Of a stretch of 64,000 nucleotides of DNA, positions 34,588-47,246 are shown piece after piece. Source of the DNA: Cherax quadricarinatus. Taxonomy: Eukaryota > Arthropoda > Malacostraca > Decapoda > Parastacidae. A program made the position numbers and the translations under genes. Numbering within the stretch: the first letter of the stretch is position 1; the number at the start of each line of letters is the position of its first letter. The notes beneath the pieces were generated by a model. The model was not told the DNA's origin. It ran no database searches and worked only from the letters and a program-made list of their open reading frames with translations. The stretch is taken from contig NW_027195556.1 in NCBI RefSeq assembly GCF_038502225.1, positions 62,001 through 126,000 on the forward strand, written 5' to 3'.

Positions 34588-35843
34588 AACACTTCAGCCC
34601 TTTCCCACCAAGGTAGGGTGGCCCAAAAAAGAAAAACTTTTACCATCATTCACTCCATCACTGTCTTGCCAGAGGTGCACATACACTACAGTTATAAAAC
34701 TGCAACATTAGCACCTCTCCTTCAGAGTGCAGGCACTGTACTTCCCATCTCCAGGACTCAAGTTCGGCCTGCCGGTTTCCCTGAATCTCTTCATATTACC
34801 TAGCTCACACTCCAACAGCAAGTCAAGTCGTAAAAACCGTTTGTCTCCATTCGCTCTTATCTTACACACTCACGCATGCTTGCTTAAAATCCAAGCCCTC
34901 CTCCCTCCAACCTTTCCTAGGCCGACCCTAACTCCGCCTTCCCTCCACTATTTATACTCTCTCGAAGTCATTCTACTTTGTTCCATTCTCTCTACATGTC
35001 CGATCCACCTCAACAACTCCTCCTCAGCCCTCTAGATGATAGTTTTGGTAATCCCACACCTCCTGATTTCCAAACTACTAATTCTCTGCATTATATTCAC
35101 ATCACTCACTGTCTACAAACACGGCATCTCCACTGCCTCCAGCCTTCTCCTTGTTACAACATTCACCATCCATGCTTCACACCCATGTAAGAGAGTTGGT
35201 ATAACTATACTCTCATGCATTACCCTTTTTGCTTCCATGGACAAAGTTCTTTGTCTCCACAGACCTCTCAGTGCACCACTCTCTTTTTCCCCTCGTCAAT
35301 TCGATGATTCACCTCATATTTCGTAGACCCAACTGATTACTCATCCGCTCTTAAATATCTGAATACATTCACCTTCTCCATATTCTTTCCCCCCATTCTG
35401 ATATCCAATCTTCCGTTACCTAACTTTTTTTTTGTTATTCTCATCACCTTTCTCTTTCCTATATTCACTTTTAATTTTCTTCTTTTTCATACCCTACCAA
35501 ACTCATCGACCAACCTCTGCAACTCCTCTTCAGAATCTCCCAAAAGCACAGTGTCATCAGCAAACAGCAACTGTGACACCTCCCACTTTGTGTTAGATAC
35601 TTTATCATTAACTCTACATCTCTTGTCAACACCCGAGCATTCACTTCTCTTACAACTGCATCTATAAATATAGTGAACAACCATGGTGACATTACACATT
35701 CTTGTCTAAGAACTACTTTTACTAAGAAACAATCTCCCTCTCTCCTACATACTCTAACACGAACCTCACCATCCTCGTAAAAACTCTTCACTGCTTTCAA
35801 TAATCTACCCCCTTATTCACCCTGTCATACGCGTTTTCCAAAT
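34588..35843 (-). pseudogene. RTE-like LINE, copy D (3' half)
   Basis: On the minus strand the RT reads MKAVKSFYEDGEVRVRVCRREGD, then VVLRQECVMSPWLFTIFIDAVV (35800-35660) and FADDTVLLGDSEEELQRLVDEFGRV (about 35565-35490), all matching copy C. The C terminus and 3' untranslated end follow to 34588. Frames break several times. The 5' end is truncated in the LENAYDRV region near 35843. Confidence 0.85.
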
Positions 35844-36960
35844 TTACACATCCTCGTCAATTCCATATGGATTTCTTACGTATGGTTTGAAACAAATTTC
35901 TCTTTTTACGTTATTTATGATAGATTACGTTAGTTTAGCTATGTTAGATAATCCTCTGTCAATAAAATATAAATATTTATAAATACCACTACCCTGATAA
36001 ATGAAATACGAGATAAAGGTTATAAAAAGTTTCAACGCATGAACTGAAAACAGGACCGAACGTTCTCACTTGAAAAATTTAAATCTAAAATCTCGTTCGG
36101 GAGACATTCACTTGACTTCCCTAACAGTAGTGAAATACTGCCTGGTATTAAGAGGAAGGCTTCCCCGTGTCATTGTCGTGGCAAGGGAGGACATCATTTT
36201 GCTATTTTAAATCAATTTTATTTAACTGCAAAGTCTTCCGAGGCTGAAAAATTAACCAAAGTAAAAATAACGTCTTTGTTGGAAGTTCACCTCAACTCCA
36301 TTAGTTGAAAGACATTGAATTATTTGCTCGTTAAGTATATATTAATATTCAGGAAATGACAAACTCACCAGACATGAATAATGTAGCTTGTTATTCTTTA
36401 ACCATGCGTCACGAATACACGAATGCCAAATAGCATATAGCTTGATTAATACAAATAATTGGCTGCAAATTTCAGATTGAGGTTGAGGTCTCGACTCAGT
36501 GGTGTGGTTCATGATCAGCTTCAGAGCTCTGTAAGGGACGTTTTCAGACATTGTCTTCAGTGTGTCTGGCGGCACATCAACTGAACAAGCCGCTTGGCTG
36601 TGTGCTAACCAACAGAGATATATACACCAAGATATATATATACGTTTCCTTACCCATACTGTGATGTGTGTATCTGTGTATACACACCGGGAAGTGTCTA
36701 TCATCACTACACATTAATTTAGTTACATAATAGTGATGACTGTCTCCTGGACAGGTGTTGAACCAGTGATATGCAGCCTTAATGACCCTCGAGTAGTCGA
36801 CAGGATTTAAACTTAATCAAACAATCATAGTTTAGTCTTGTACTAAAAGCATTGATGAAGAAAGTGTGTATGTGGGAAGTGATAGCAAAGAAAGTTTTCA
36901 CAAAGTGAGCTTACAACGATGTTGATAACCGTATAGCGTTCTTCAGCGATGATTGTAAGT
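35844..36960. other. Unassigned
   Basis: No coding similarity, structured RNA or repeat array recognised in about 1.1 kb. Confidence 0.4.
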
Positions 36961-37440
36961 ATTGGTGCTGTATAGCCCTTGTGGCTTAGCGCTTCTTTTT
37001 TTTATTATAATAATAATATAAGTATTGATAACAAGTGTTCTCAACGAGTGTTGGTAAAAAGTACTAATAAAAATGTTGAAAACAAAAATATTAATAACAC
37101 GAACGTTAATAACAAAAATATTGATACCAAAAAGTGATAACAAGAGCTGAGGGCAAGAGTGTTCAGAAATACATCGTTGATAAGTGTTGAAAACAATACT
37201 CAATTGATAAGAAATGCTGACAGCGAGTTTTGCTAGAAAGTTGCTGACAAAAGTTGCAAAAAGGAGTTGGTTAAAACGTTGATAACAAGTGCTGAGAAGT
37301 GTCGTTAACGCGAGTGATTAGCGCGAGTGTCGTTAAACACCGGTGATGAAGGGAGTGTTGAGGGCAAGTGTTAGTGAAGGGAGTGTTGAGGGCAAGTGTT
37401 GGTGAAGGGAGTGTTGAGGGCAAATGATGGTGAAGGGACC
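36961..37440. repeat. Short dispersed repeat and gttgataacaagtg-type simple repeats
   Basis: 36966-37018 (tgtatagcccttgtggctta, gcgcttc, then attataataataat) resembles, in reverse, a decayed stretch at 62460-62500. 37020-37330 is a run of degenerate gttgataacaagtg words. 37345-37435 holds three copies of a 28-bp unit, gagtgttgagggcaagtg + ttggtgaagg. Confidence 0.6.
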
Positions 37441-38607
37441 ATTAAAAGCAAGTGTGATATAAAAGTTGTGATAAGAATTATTAAACAAAAGTGTATTCAT
37501 AAAGTGTTGATTTCAAGTGCACTGATATTAACATCAATGCCTCAGCACCACTTGGGCTCCTGCACCAGTCGGGCTCCAGCTCCACGTGGGTCCCAGGTCT
37601 TCCTGGGCTCCATAAGCTCCTGGTTACTCCAGTCATCCGGGTATCATCTACCATCATGGGAAGGTGAGTCATGTTTGTCACTGGAAAGACATTATTTTGA
37701 TTCAATTCTACCGTACGAGTAGATTTATTTAGTCAAGAAATTTATAATTATATATTTTGATGGTAGTTGTAGGTGTGGGTGAATACTTGTGGGTGTTTGC
37801 TGAAGGATACAACTGGTGGTGCTTGTTGCTGGGTGCTGAAGTATACAACTGGAAACGCTTGTTGAAGGTAAGTGTTGAAGGTTACAACTGGGGAGCTTCT
37901 TACAGAAGGTGCGTTCTGAAGGGTGTAATTGAGGGTGCCTGAAGAAGGGTACTGAAGGCTTTAAATATGGATACTTGTAGAAAATGCGGGTTGAGCAGTA
38001 TGGGCATGCTTGTTGAATTAGCCGGTTGAAGGGTATAATTATTAATGTTTGTAGGTGGAGGTTAATAGGTATAACTGTGAGTGACTGAAGAAGGTGGAGG
38101 TTAAAAGGTATAACCGGGAATGGGTGAAGAGGATGGAGTTTAAGAGGTATGTCCTGGAGTGCTAGCTGAAGGTGGAGGTTGAATGTTCTAATAAATACTA
38201 TTTACCTTGCAGGTAAGTGAGAAGTGACAGTTATTATGGGATAGTTGGCCCACCATTAGTAAGGTAAATTCGAACTTTGTCAGTTGTCTCTGAAATCGCT
38301 TTCCACTGTTAACTAGTGTCTCTTTTAGCATGTATCACATCTATGAATATTCGTGATGCGAATAAAAAGGAATGTTTGCATATTTATACATAACAGTAGT
38401 ATACTTATGTGAGATTCGTTATGATAGTTTTTGGAATATGATTTATTATAAACGACAGATCAAGCTACGTAAAAGTCAGCCTCGGAAACACACTGAAGGA
38501 TGAAGGTTTGTGAGTCGTAAAGCTTTACGGACATCGCTCGTAAATGACCACAGAGTATTTCTCTTCTGTTATTGCAGTATTTGAATGGGTTCATCTCTAT
38601 CTTGCAT
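37441..38607. repeat. Unassigned, with a degenerate 35-bp repeat at 37740-38190
   Basis: 37740-38190 contains loose repeats built on aaggtggaggttaa and ggtataactg. A good splice-donor-like ggaaggtgagt occurs at 37660-37670 after an open stretch, but no protein family supports an exon. Confidence 0.5.
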
Positions 38608-38621
38608 GCAATTATACATAT
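38608..38621. repeat. Left target-site duplication, 14 bp
   Basis: gcaattatacatat, repeated exactly at 41751-41764. It adjoins the A/T-rich tail of the RTE-like element (ttattttttttattatcac on the plus strand). Confidence 0.9.
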
Positions 38622-38875
38622 TTATTTTTTTTATTATCACACTGGCCGATTCCCACCAAGGCAGGGTGGCCCGAAAAAGAAAAACTTTCACCATCATTCA
38701 CTCCATCACTGTCTTGCCAGAAGGGTGCTTTACACTACAGTTTTTAAACTGCAACATTAACACCCCTCCTTCAGAGTGCAGGCTCTGTACTTCCCATCTC
38801 CAGGACTCAAGTCCGGCCTGCCGGTTTCCCTGAACCCCTTCATAAATGTTACTTTGCTCACACTCCAAGAGCACG

Positions 38876-40998
38876 TCAAGTATTAAAAACCATTTGTCTC
38901 CATTCACTCCTATCAAACACGCTCACGCATGCCTGCTGGAAGTACAAGCCCCTCGCACACAAAACCTCCTTTACCCCCTCCCTCCAACCCTTCCTAGGCC
39001 GACCCCTACCCCGCCTTCCTTCCACTACAGACTGATACACTCTTGAAGTTATTCTGTTTCGCTCCATTCTCTCTACATGTCCGAACCACCTCAACAACCC
39101 TTCCTCAGCCCTCTGGACAACAGTTTTGGTAATCCCGCACCTCCTCCTAACTTCCAAACTACGAATTCTCTGCATTATATTCACACCACACATTGCCCTC
39201 AGACATGACATCTCCACTGCCTCCAGCCTTCTCCTCGCTGCAACATTCATCACCCATGCTTCACACCCATATAAGAGCGTTGGTAAAACTATACTCTCAT
39301 ACATTCCCCTCTTTGCCTCCAAGGACAAAGTTCTCTGTCTCCACAGACTCCTAAGTGCACCACTCACTCTTTTTCCCTCATCAATTCTATGATTCACCTC
39401 ATCTTTCATAGACCCATCCGCTGACACGTCCACTCCCAAATATCTGAATACGTTCACCTCCTCCATACTCTCTCCCTCCAATCTGATATTCAATCTTTCA
39501 TCACCTAATCTTTTTGTTATCCTCATAACCTTACTCTTTCCTGTATTCACCTTTAATTTTCTTCTTTTGCACACCCTACCAAATTCATCCACCAATCTCT
39601 GCAGCTTCTCTTCAGAATCTCCCAAGAGCACAGTGTCATCAGCAAAGAGCAGCTGTGACAACTCCCACCCTGTGTGTGATTCTTTATCTTTTAACTCCAC
39701 GCCTCTTGCCAAGACCCTCGCATTTACTTCTCTTACAACCCCATCTATAAATATATTAAACAACCACGGTGACATCACACATCCTTGTCTAAGGCCTACT
39801 TTTACTGGGAAAAAATTTCCCTCTTTTCTACATACTCTAACTTGAGCCTCACTATCCTCGTAAAAACTCTTCACTGCTTTCAGTAACCTACCTCCTACAC
39901 CATACACTTGCAACATCTGCCACATTGCCCCCCTATCCACCCTGTCATACGCCTTTTCCAAATCCATAAATGCCACAAAGACCTCTTTAGCCTTATCTAA
40001 ATACTGTTCACTTATATGTTTCACTGTAAACACCTGGTCCACACACCCCCTACCTTTCCTAAAGCCTCCTTGTTCATCTGCTATCCTATTCTCCGTCTTA
40101 CTCTTAATTCTTTCAATTATAACTCTACCATACACTTTACCAGGTACACTCAACAGACTTATCCCCCTATAATTTTTGCACTCTCTTTTATCCCCTTTGC
40201 CTTTATACAAAGGAACTATGCATGCTCTCTGCCAATCCCTAGGTACCTTACCCTCTTTCATACATTTATTAAATAATTGCACCAACCACTCCAAAACTAT
40301 ATCCCCACCTGCTTTTAACATTTCTATCTTTATCCCATCAATCCCGGCTGCCTTACCCCCTTTCATTTTACCTACTGCCTCACGAACTTCCCCCACACTC
40401 ACAACTGGCTCTTCCTCACTCCTACAAGATGTTATTCCTCCTTGCCCTATACACGAAATCACAGCTTCCCTATCTTCATCAACATTTAACAATTCCTCAA
40501 AATATTCCCTCCATCTTCCCAATACCTCTAACTCTCCATTTAATAACTCTCCTCTCCTATTTTTAACTGACAAATCCATTTGTTCTCTAGGCTTCCTTAA
40601 CTTGTTAATCTCACTCCAAAACTTTTTCTTATTTTCAACAAAATTTGTTGATAACAGCTCACCCACTCTCTCATTTGCTCTCTTTTTACATTGCTTCACC
40701 ACTCTCTTAACCTCTCTCTTTTTCTCCATATACTCTTCCCTCCTTGCATCACTTCTACTTTGTAAAAACTTCTCATATACTAACTTTTTCTCCCTTACTA
40801 CTCTCTTTACATCATCATTCCACCAATCGCTCCTCTTCCCTCCTGCACCCACTTTCCTGTAACCACAAACTTCTGCTGAACACTCTAACACTACATTTTT
40901 AAACCTACCCCATTCCTCTTCGACCCCATTGCCTATACTCTCATTAGCCCATCTATCCTCCAATAGCTGTTTATATCTTACCCTAACTGCCTCCTCTT
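38876..40998 (-). CDS. Reverse transcriptase part of RTE-like LINE copy C
   Basis: An intact RT frame of about 700 codons (first Met at 40963, open to the inversion junction). In order: a basic N-terminal linker (SDWWNDDVKRVVREKK), fingers and palm (KAAGIDGIKIEML, CIVPLYKGKGDKRECKNYRG, ISLLSVPGKVYGRVI), RGCVDQVFTVKHI, catalytic A box VAFMDLEKAYDRVDR, LRQGCVMSPWLFNIFIDG, catalytic box LLFADDTVLLGDSEE, LKVNTGKSKVM, and a C-terminal LRWFGHVERMERNRI ... GRRGRGRPRKGW. All palm aspartates are present. It lacks its endonuclease in cis because of the inversion, so it cannot be an autonomous element as it stands. Confidence 0.9.
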
Positions 40999-41000
40999 AT

Positions 41001-41750
41001 AAAACTGGGTTGTTTAAATGTGCGTGGATGTAGTGCGGATGACAAGAAACAGATGATTGCTGATGTTATGAATGAAAAGAAGTTGGATGTCCTGGCTCTA
41101 AGCGAAACAAAGCTGAAGGGGGTAGGAGAGTTTCAGTGGGGGGAAATAAATGGGATTAAATCTGGAGTATCTGAGAGAGTTAGAGCAAAGGAAGGGGTAG
41201 CAGTAATGTTAAATGATCAGTTATGGAAGGAGAAAAGAGAATATGAATGTGTAAATTCGAGAATTATGTGGATTAAAGTAAAGGTTGGATGCGAGAAGTG
41301 GGTCATAATAAGCGTGTATGCACCTGGAGAAGAGAGGAATGCAGAGGAGTAATTGTGGTAGGGGACCTGAATGCTAAAGTAGGAGAAACTTTTAGAGAGG
41401 GTGTGGTAGGTAAGTTTGGGGTGCCAGGTGTAAATGATAATGGGAGCCCTTTGATTGAACTTTGTATAGAAAGGGGTTTAGTTATAGGTAATACATATTT
41501 TAAGAAAAAGAGGATAAATAAGTATACACGATATGATGTAGGGCGAAATGACAGTAGTTTGTTGGATTATGTATTAGTAGATAAAAGACTGTTGAGTAGA
41601 CTTCAGGATGTACATGTTTATCGAGGGGCCACAGATATATCAGATCACTTTCTAGTTGTAGCTACACTGAGAGTAAAAGGTAGATGGGATACAAGGAGAA
41701 TAGAAGCATCAGGGAAGAGAGAGGTGAAGGTTTATAAACTAAAAGAGGAG
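41001..41750 (+). pseudogene. Inverted APE endonuclease part of copy C
   Basis: The plus strand encodes GCLNVRGCSADDKKQMIADV, then LDVLALSETKLKG (catalytic Glu), RIMWIKVKVGCEKWVIISVYAPGEERN, VIVVGDLNAKVGE, DYVLVDKRLL and ATDISDHFLVVA, the AP-endonuclease-type series. A deletion near 41348 removes the stretch between PGEERNAEE and VIVVGDLN and shifts the frame. The domain starts close to the normal endonuclease N terminus, so the upstream part of the element is missing. Confidence 0.88.
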
Positions 41751-41764
41751 GCAATTATACATAT
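41751..41764. repeat. Right target-site duplication, 14 bp
   Basis: Exact copy of 38608-38621 (gcaattatacatat). The first three bases could also belong to the element's gaggaggca. Confidence 0.9.
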
Positions 41765-42689
41765 GAACGTAAATACATTCACATGTGTATGCAATAATCG
41801 TCAACGAGCGACAAATTTATGTAAAATGCCTGTTATCACATTCACAAGCATACATGGCCACACATATGAACATACATGCACGCGTATATACATATACGCA
41901 CATGCATAGATATGCTGAGTATATGCATATATATGTAAGAAAACTAATGTGACAGTAACTTTACGAAGTTGAAAGTTGGGTTTGTTTTCTTTTACAAACT
42001 TCTTGAAGTTTGTGCAACGGACAAGTGTAGTAGCAGTATCAGCAACTCGCAGCAAAAGGCATTCTTGAACTTCCCCAGCGCTCGGGCTTAATGTCCAAAG
42101 CTGGAGTGTGACTCCAAAAGAATCCTATAGTGCTTGCTGCCTTTGCACCTCCTGACATCGTCTGCTGTTATACAGCTGGGCAGGGTTTGTGGCAGCCCAA
42201 GGTGCCTAGCTTCTCCCTCCTAGCCTGGTGGAGGAGGGGAATGTGGCTAGGCCTGGTGATAGCTGGTCCCAGAAGACGAGGAGGTACTTGTACCTCCTCC
42301 CATGGCAGACATTGGTTTGAGACACTCCTTCGACAGGTAGCCAAGGCCTTGGCCAGGTGATTATACCAGCGAATCTACAACAGAACGGTTATATACGATC
42401 ACGAAATATTGCCAACTACCTACATACAAACAGAAATGTACATACAAGTATACATACCCACATGCAAACATATATGAATGCATACTAATACACAAGCATA
42501 TATTTGCAGCTGTTTACATGTGAGACTCATACATGAGTAGCGGCATGCAAAGTTTTGTGTTTTTGGTAAGTTAGTAACCCCTGACCGCTTCATTTCCTCC
42601 CTTCTTCCCTGTCTCCCTCAATTCCTTTGTAGAGCTTGAGGTCCCATAATGCAGACAAATGTAAAGTTCTAATCCCGTTTTCTGGCTTA
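41765..42689. other. Unassigned, with a short dispersed repeat
   Basis: 42180-42265 (gtgcctagcttctccctc, gaatgtggctagg) resembles in reverse 59395-59440 (cctagccacattcc, gagaagctaggc), so a low-copy repeat may be present. No gene recognised. Confidence 0.4.
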
Positions 42690-44118
42690 CAGTGCTAGTC
42701 ACGGCATTATGCCGGGTGAGCGCCCCGGCATAATGCTGTGACGAAAATCAAAGGCCTACCATACAAGGGGGCTTTTTTTCGCCAGTACATTATGCCGGGT
42801 AGCAGCCATTAGCATGATGTCACGGCCTACCACCACAATCCACAGTGACTCCTCAGTGCTCACGTGGCTGCCGTGGAGAGAGGAAGTGTTGCACTTTTAT
42901 CTCTCATCCGTCCCATCTTTTGTTCCGTGTTCCCTTTGGTTTTCTGGCTGTAAAAGTTTGATTATGGGTGAAAGGAAGTCTTTAACACCTGAAATTATAG
43001 CTCAAATCATAGGGCTTCACATAGGTGGGCACCAGACGAAAGAAATAGTGGGGAATGTTTGTGTGTGAGCGTTCAGTGAGGAACTGGGTGCAGCATTTCA
43101 AGGCTGGTGGCAGTGTCGAGTTACCCTCTGCCAAACCTCGGCCTGGCCCCTTGAAGAAGACATCTGTTCGTACCTTAACTGTGTTAAAGTAGCAGTTAGT
43201 GAGTACACCTAAGATAACTGCTAGAGAAATGAAAGAAAAGAACCCACATCTTCTCTCAGAGGTGTCCGTACGAACTGTTAAAATACGTGTGACAGAACTG
43301 GGCTACAGTAGTCACCGCCAGGATAAGAAACCGATCCTCTCCAAGCCACAGAAGAAACGTAGGTTGGATTATGCAAGGAAATATCTTCACTGAAGTCCTT
43401 TGGAGTGATGAAGCAACCTTCACCGTCACTTGTAACCGTGGGGGACATGTATACCGGCCCAGAGGTTGTGACCCGCTAGACCCATGCTATACCTGTGGGG
43501 CCACCAAACACCCAGACTAGCTCATGGTTTGGGGGTGTTGCAGTGCTAAGAGTGTTGCGGAACTCTGTGCTTCCCAAAAACCAGTATATCAACGACTATA
43601 ATTACCTGGAGTTGTGTGACATTTTACCTAAGGCATTTAACAAGTGTGGGGCTACGGTTTTTATTCACGACAGTGCACCATGTCATACCGCCATACCTGT
43701 TCAGTGGTTTAAGGACTGAGAAGTGAGGTTCTTTAATGATTGGCCAGGCAACTTCCCAGACCTAAACCCTATTGAGAACCTCTGGACAATAGCGAAACGA
43801 AGTTTACTGGGCAAGGATATCAGTTCCATCCCGTGACTGGAGGCTGCTCTATATGAGGCATGGAATAATATACCTCCCCAGACCCTTATGAAATTGCGTG
43901 AGTTCCTACACGGCTGAGGGACATGATTAACCAGAAAGGACGCAGCACCAAGTATTAAAACCTCAGTAAGTGTGCGAATATATATATTATAATCTTTCAT
44001 GGTCTGTGTTTGTGCTTTGGTACGTGAGTTTGGGGGATGGCGGCATAATGCCCTTACTAGCACTGTGTGTTTGGTACGTGAGATTTGGGGGATGGCGGCA
44101 TAATGCCCTTACTAGCAC
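42690..44118 (+). mobile_element. Tc1-like DNA transposon (degraded)
   Basis: Inverted ends match: the left begins cagtgctagtcacggcatta at 42690 and the right (minus strand) reads cagtgctagtaagggcatta from 44118. A TA precedes the left end. The left end contains a further palindrome (42698-42742), and the right end carries a 54-bp direct duplication, so the inverted end occurs twice (near 44043 and 44097). The enclosed frame is a broken transposase. Confidence 0.85.
42965..43960 (+). pseudogene. Tc1-type transposase, DD34E, frameshifted
   Basis: It starts MGERKSLTPEIIAQIIGLH (42965), a helix-turn-helix start. After frameshifts it continues with KITAREMKEKNPHLLSEVSVRTV and DKKPILSKPQKKRRLDYARKYL. 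The catalytic region is recognisable: VLWSDEATFTV (first Asp, about 43405), FIHDSAPCHTA (second Asp, codon 43669-43671) and DLNPIENLW (Glu, codon 43774-43776). Second Asp to Glu is 35 codons, which gives DD34E. The end RLRDMINQKGRSTKY is typical. At least four frame breaks and stops rule out activity. Confidence 0.85.
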
Positions 44119-44149
44119 TGTGTGTATGTATGTATGTGCAAAATTATAC

Positions 44150-44211
44150 ATTAATATATATACGTATAAGAGAAAATTTCAGAAAGGACTTAATTTGAAA
44201 TGAGTTCTTGC

Positions 44212-44305
<94 letters not shown>

Positions 44306-44310
44306 GGTCC
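44150..44310. repeat. AT-cored dispersed repeat with (AT)n at 44215-44300
   Basis: 44165-44214 (cgtataagagaaaatttc, gaaaggacttaattt, gagttcttgctaa) is the reverse complement, with few changes, of 49196-49262, and both abut long (AT)n or CA/AT/GT tracts. They are two copies of one repeat family with a microsatellite core. Confidence 0.75.
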
Positions 44311-44581
44311 ACCTCTGGTGTAAATTGTGGGACCCATAGCCTCGGAGAAGTGGATAAAAAGGCTTAAAGTAAGAATATTTGGATTTCTTCCTGAAGCCGT
44401 TTGAATATTCCACTTCCCCTACCACCCCATCTTTTCATTCTTTTTTACCAATAGGTATATTTTATTACATAATATGGTACAAAAAGGTTTAAGAGATACA
44501 GTGGTGATATAAAGATGGCATATACAGTATATGAGGTGAGAGATAAATGTCTAGTACATATTGTTACATGTTTGTCACTGA

Positions 44582-45361
44582 TTATAATGCGAAAATCTCA
44601 TCCAGCTCTTCAGAACTGGGGCGTGTGCCCAAAATACAGCAGGCATTACCCCTCTGAACAGCAGCACTGAGTCGCTGGAATAGAAAACTAGCTGCCCTGG
44701 GATCCCTAGTTACCCTGATGAGTCTTTTGTCTCGCTCCTTAAGGAATTTAAATGCACTTTTTCCCCATGAGCCAAGGGACTCTGAGCCTACGGGAACAAA
44801 CATATAATGATGGGCAAGTTCTCCATATTTTCTAGACTTTTGTGACTCCCTGAAGCTGGCGGTTGCCCCTTCTTCTTCCCTGGTGTATTGGAGATAGGTA
44901 TCAGCCAAGGTAGATGCACATGTGTAGTCCCACACCACCTGCTTACCGTCTGTCCAGGCTTGAAGTGTGATACCATCTGGACGCTTCTGGCTGCCATCAG
45001 ATCTGCATAGTTGGGGTGGCTCCCTTACAGCTGAGCATCCGGCTGTTGTGAGGCTCTTCTTGATGTTATTAACCTCCTCATGTCTTGCAGTCTTTCCCTC
45101 GGATTTACGGCACACAAGACCATGGTACCCGAATCGGTCTGCTGCTTCACTGTCACAAATACACCTGTGTTCGGCGAGAATAGGGGCGGCAAGTCGAAGG
45201 GCAACATCAATGTGAATGGTCTGTGGGTCGAGCCGTGTGCCAAGGCTGGAGTTGGGAACAGCCAACAAAAAGTCCCCTACATGAAGAGCTCTCACTGCCA
45301 GAAGGTGGGCTCTATCCTTCCCTGATACACTCTGAAGCTTTGTTGAGGCTATTTTCTCCAC
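44582..45361 (-). pseudogene. Restriction-like endonuclease part of the RLE LINE
   Basis: An open stretch of 259 codons. A CX1C...HGLXC cluster (CICDSEAADRFGYHGLVC, about residues 68-85) is followed by GKTARHEEVNNI, EPPQLCRSDG, KRPDGITLQAW and VVWDYTC, the conserved order of the zinc-binding and PD-(D/E)XK-type endonuclease at the C terminus of RLE LINEs. The end of the frame at 44582 is its natural C terminus as far as I can tell. The upstream RT is frameshifted, so the protein is not made as a unit. Confidence 0.7.
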
Positions 45362-47246
45362 TATCGGGTCATCCCAGTGCGATTGTTTGTAGTTGTTGGG
45401 GGAGCAGGTCTGGTTTCAGAGCCTGTTAGATTATTCCAGATCATGACTCCATCAATGAACTTTTGGTCCTGGACTCCAATCTTGTCCCTAAGATGTTCAG
45501 GGAGAATTGCTGGTATAAGCCCTCTGGATGCAATGCATGAGGACAGAAAAGCAGGTAGTGCATTCTGTAATGACTTGCGGACACCAATACCTCCTAGTCT
45601 GACTGGAAGTGTAGCTTGGTTCCACTGCCCATCTTCTAGAGTAAGGTTAAGTACTTTTGTAAAAATCCTCCTCAGGATGCTGTCATGTTCGTGGGTTATC
45701 ATATGAAGGTGCACACCTTGGGGAAATATGTCAACCTGGGAAGACTCAAGCACCTTGTGAGAAGGTACAAGGCATCGTGGGTGTCAAGATTGCCTATTTA
45801 TTGTTCCATTCTCCTCAGTTCTTCCAATTTCTTCCTGAGGATTGTGTCAATAGCATCGCTTCCCAGAGGTGCTTCAAGCAAGACGCTATTTGTAGGGGCA
45901 ATGACTGATGCTCCTGGTAGTTTGGATCTCACTGCATTTATCACTTGTTGACTGAAATGATTTCACATTTGGATGGATTCAGGATGAGACCCATTTCCTG
46001 TCCCGTGTCATCACTTGTGTAAGATCACCTAAGAGGGACTCCTTTGTACCTGCTATTGTGCCATTATCCAGGAACCAGATGTTTAGCTCACTAGTCAGTC
46101 TGTGATTTCCCTAACTGCTATACAGAAGAGAAATGGTGCAAGAGGATCCCCTTGCTGGACACCCTCTGATGATGTGATTTCATGCTCTCCAAACAGGAAC
46201 ATTGATTCCTTGCTATTTCCAGCTGAAACAAAGGGGAAGAGACCAGGGAATTGTTCTTGTACCGCTGCTAATACCGCTTCTCTTTTCAGGAGATTAAATG
46301 CATTCTTGAAGTCTAATTTTACCACTGCATTGTCCTCAGGCAGGTTGTTGATATACGCCCTTGTTGCATGAACCACTGCCTCACTTCCTTGAGAGACCCC
46401 AAAACCAAGCTGGTTTGGTTGAAGCATAATGGCTGCCTCTGTGTGAATGCTTTGGACAGCAGCTTTGGAAACGAGGCGGCGAAAAGTGTTGCCTACTGCA
46501 ATAGGCCTAATTCCTCCATCCTTCTTTTTAAGTGCACAAATTGTTGTACCAAAAAAGAACTGTTGACGAACCTTGTGATCCCTGAAAGCAGTGTCTCTGC
46601 AATCTCCCCAGTAACTGGATTAACCATTTCCTTTAAGTCCTGTGGCCTTATTCCAGTGTAACCCCCAGCAGACCCAGATGGGAACGACATTATTGCTTTG
46701 TAAACGTCTGAGTCTTCCACAATCAATGGTTCCACAGTGGAGACAGAGGTGTTGGAACTGTTGGTGCCCCTGGTTTCCCTGGCAGGGTATTTTCCTCTAA
46801 GTGTTTCAGCCGTGTCAGCATCCCTGGGGGCAACTGTATCTTCACTGGTAATAATTCTGATTGCCCCCACTGTGTTGCCCTCTTCATTTTTCTTGCTCAC
46901 CTGCACTCTGACTTTTTCACTGTCAGTGGAGTGAGTGGGGGTTCTCCCTCTCCCGTTTTTGTATTGAAAGGGAAGGCGAATGAGGTTATCAGTTCTAGGA
47001 AAGTCTCTTAAAGATTTAATAATCATTGAGGCTTGCCTCTTTTCCCTTCTTTCCGGCACAGCTAAGCAGACATTACCAAAAAGAAGCAAGTTGTGCCATG
47101 CCTTTATGGTTGGTGGAGCAGCCCGTGTTAACAGGCTGCTTTGGGAATATGTGTTAGTGTCCTGGTACCTGTTGCTTTAGTATTAAAATGGTATAAAATA
47201 CCGACAGGTTGTTAGGTAAGACACATATGCAACAGTTATGTATCTT

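Larger units (their letters stand above)
38622..41750 (-). mobile_element. RTE-like LINE copy C with 5' inversion
   Basis: A LINE insertion bounded by a 14-bp target duplication. The 3' part (40998-38622) is in minus orientation: open RT, 3' untranslated end with a single gggccaccctgcc motif, and A-rich tail. The 5' part (41001-41750, endonuclease) is in plus orientation. The inversion point is visible: endonuclease codons ending KLKEEA stop at 41750, and the RT part restarts in the same EEA codons (gaggaggca) at about 40996. This is the product expected from twin priming during target-primed reverse transcription. Confidence 0.9.

Noticed and set aside
37396..37722. Possible exon ending in a good splice donor (ggaaggtgagt at 37660)
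   Set aside because: A single donor-like match and a 108-codon frame without a recognised domain are not enough to call a gene.
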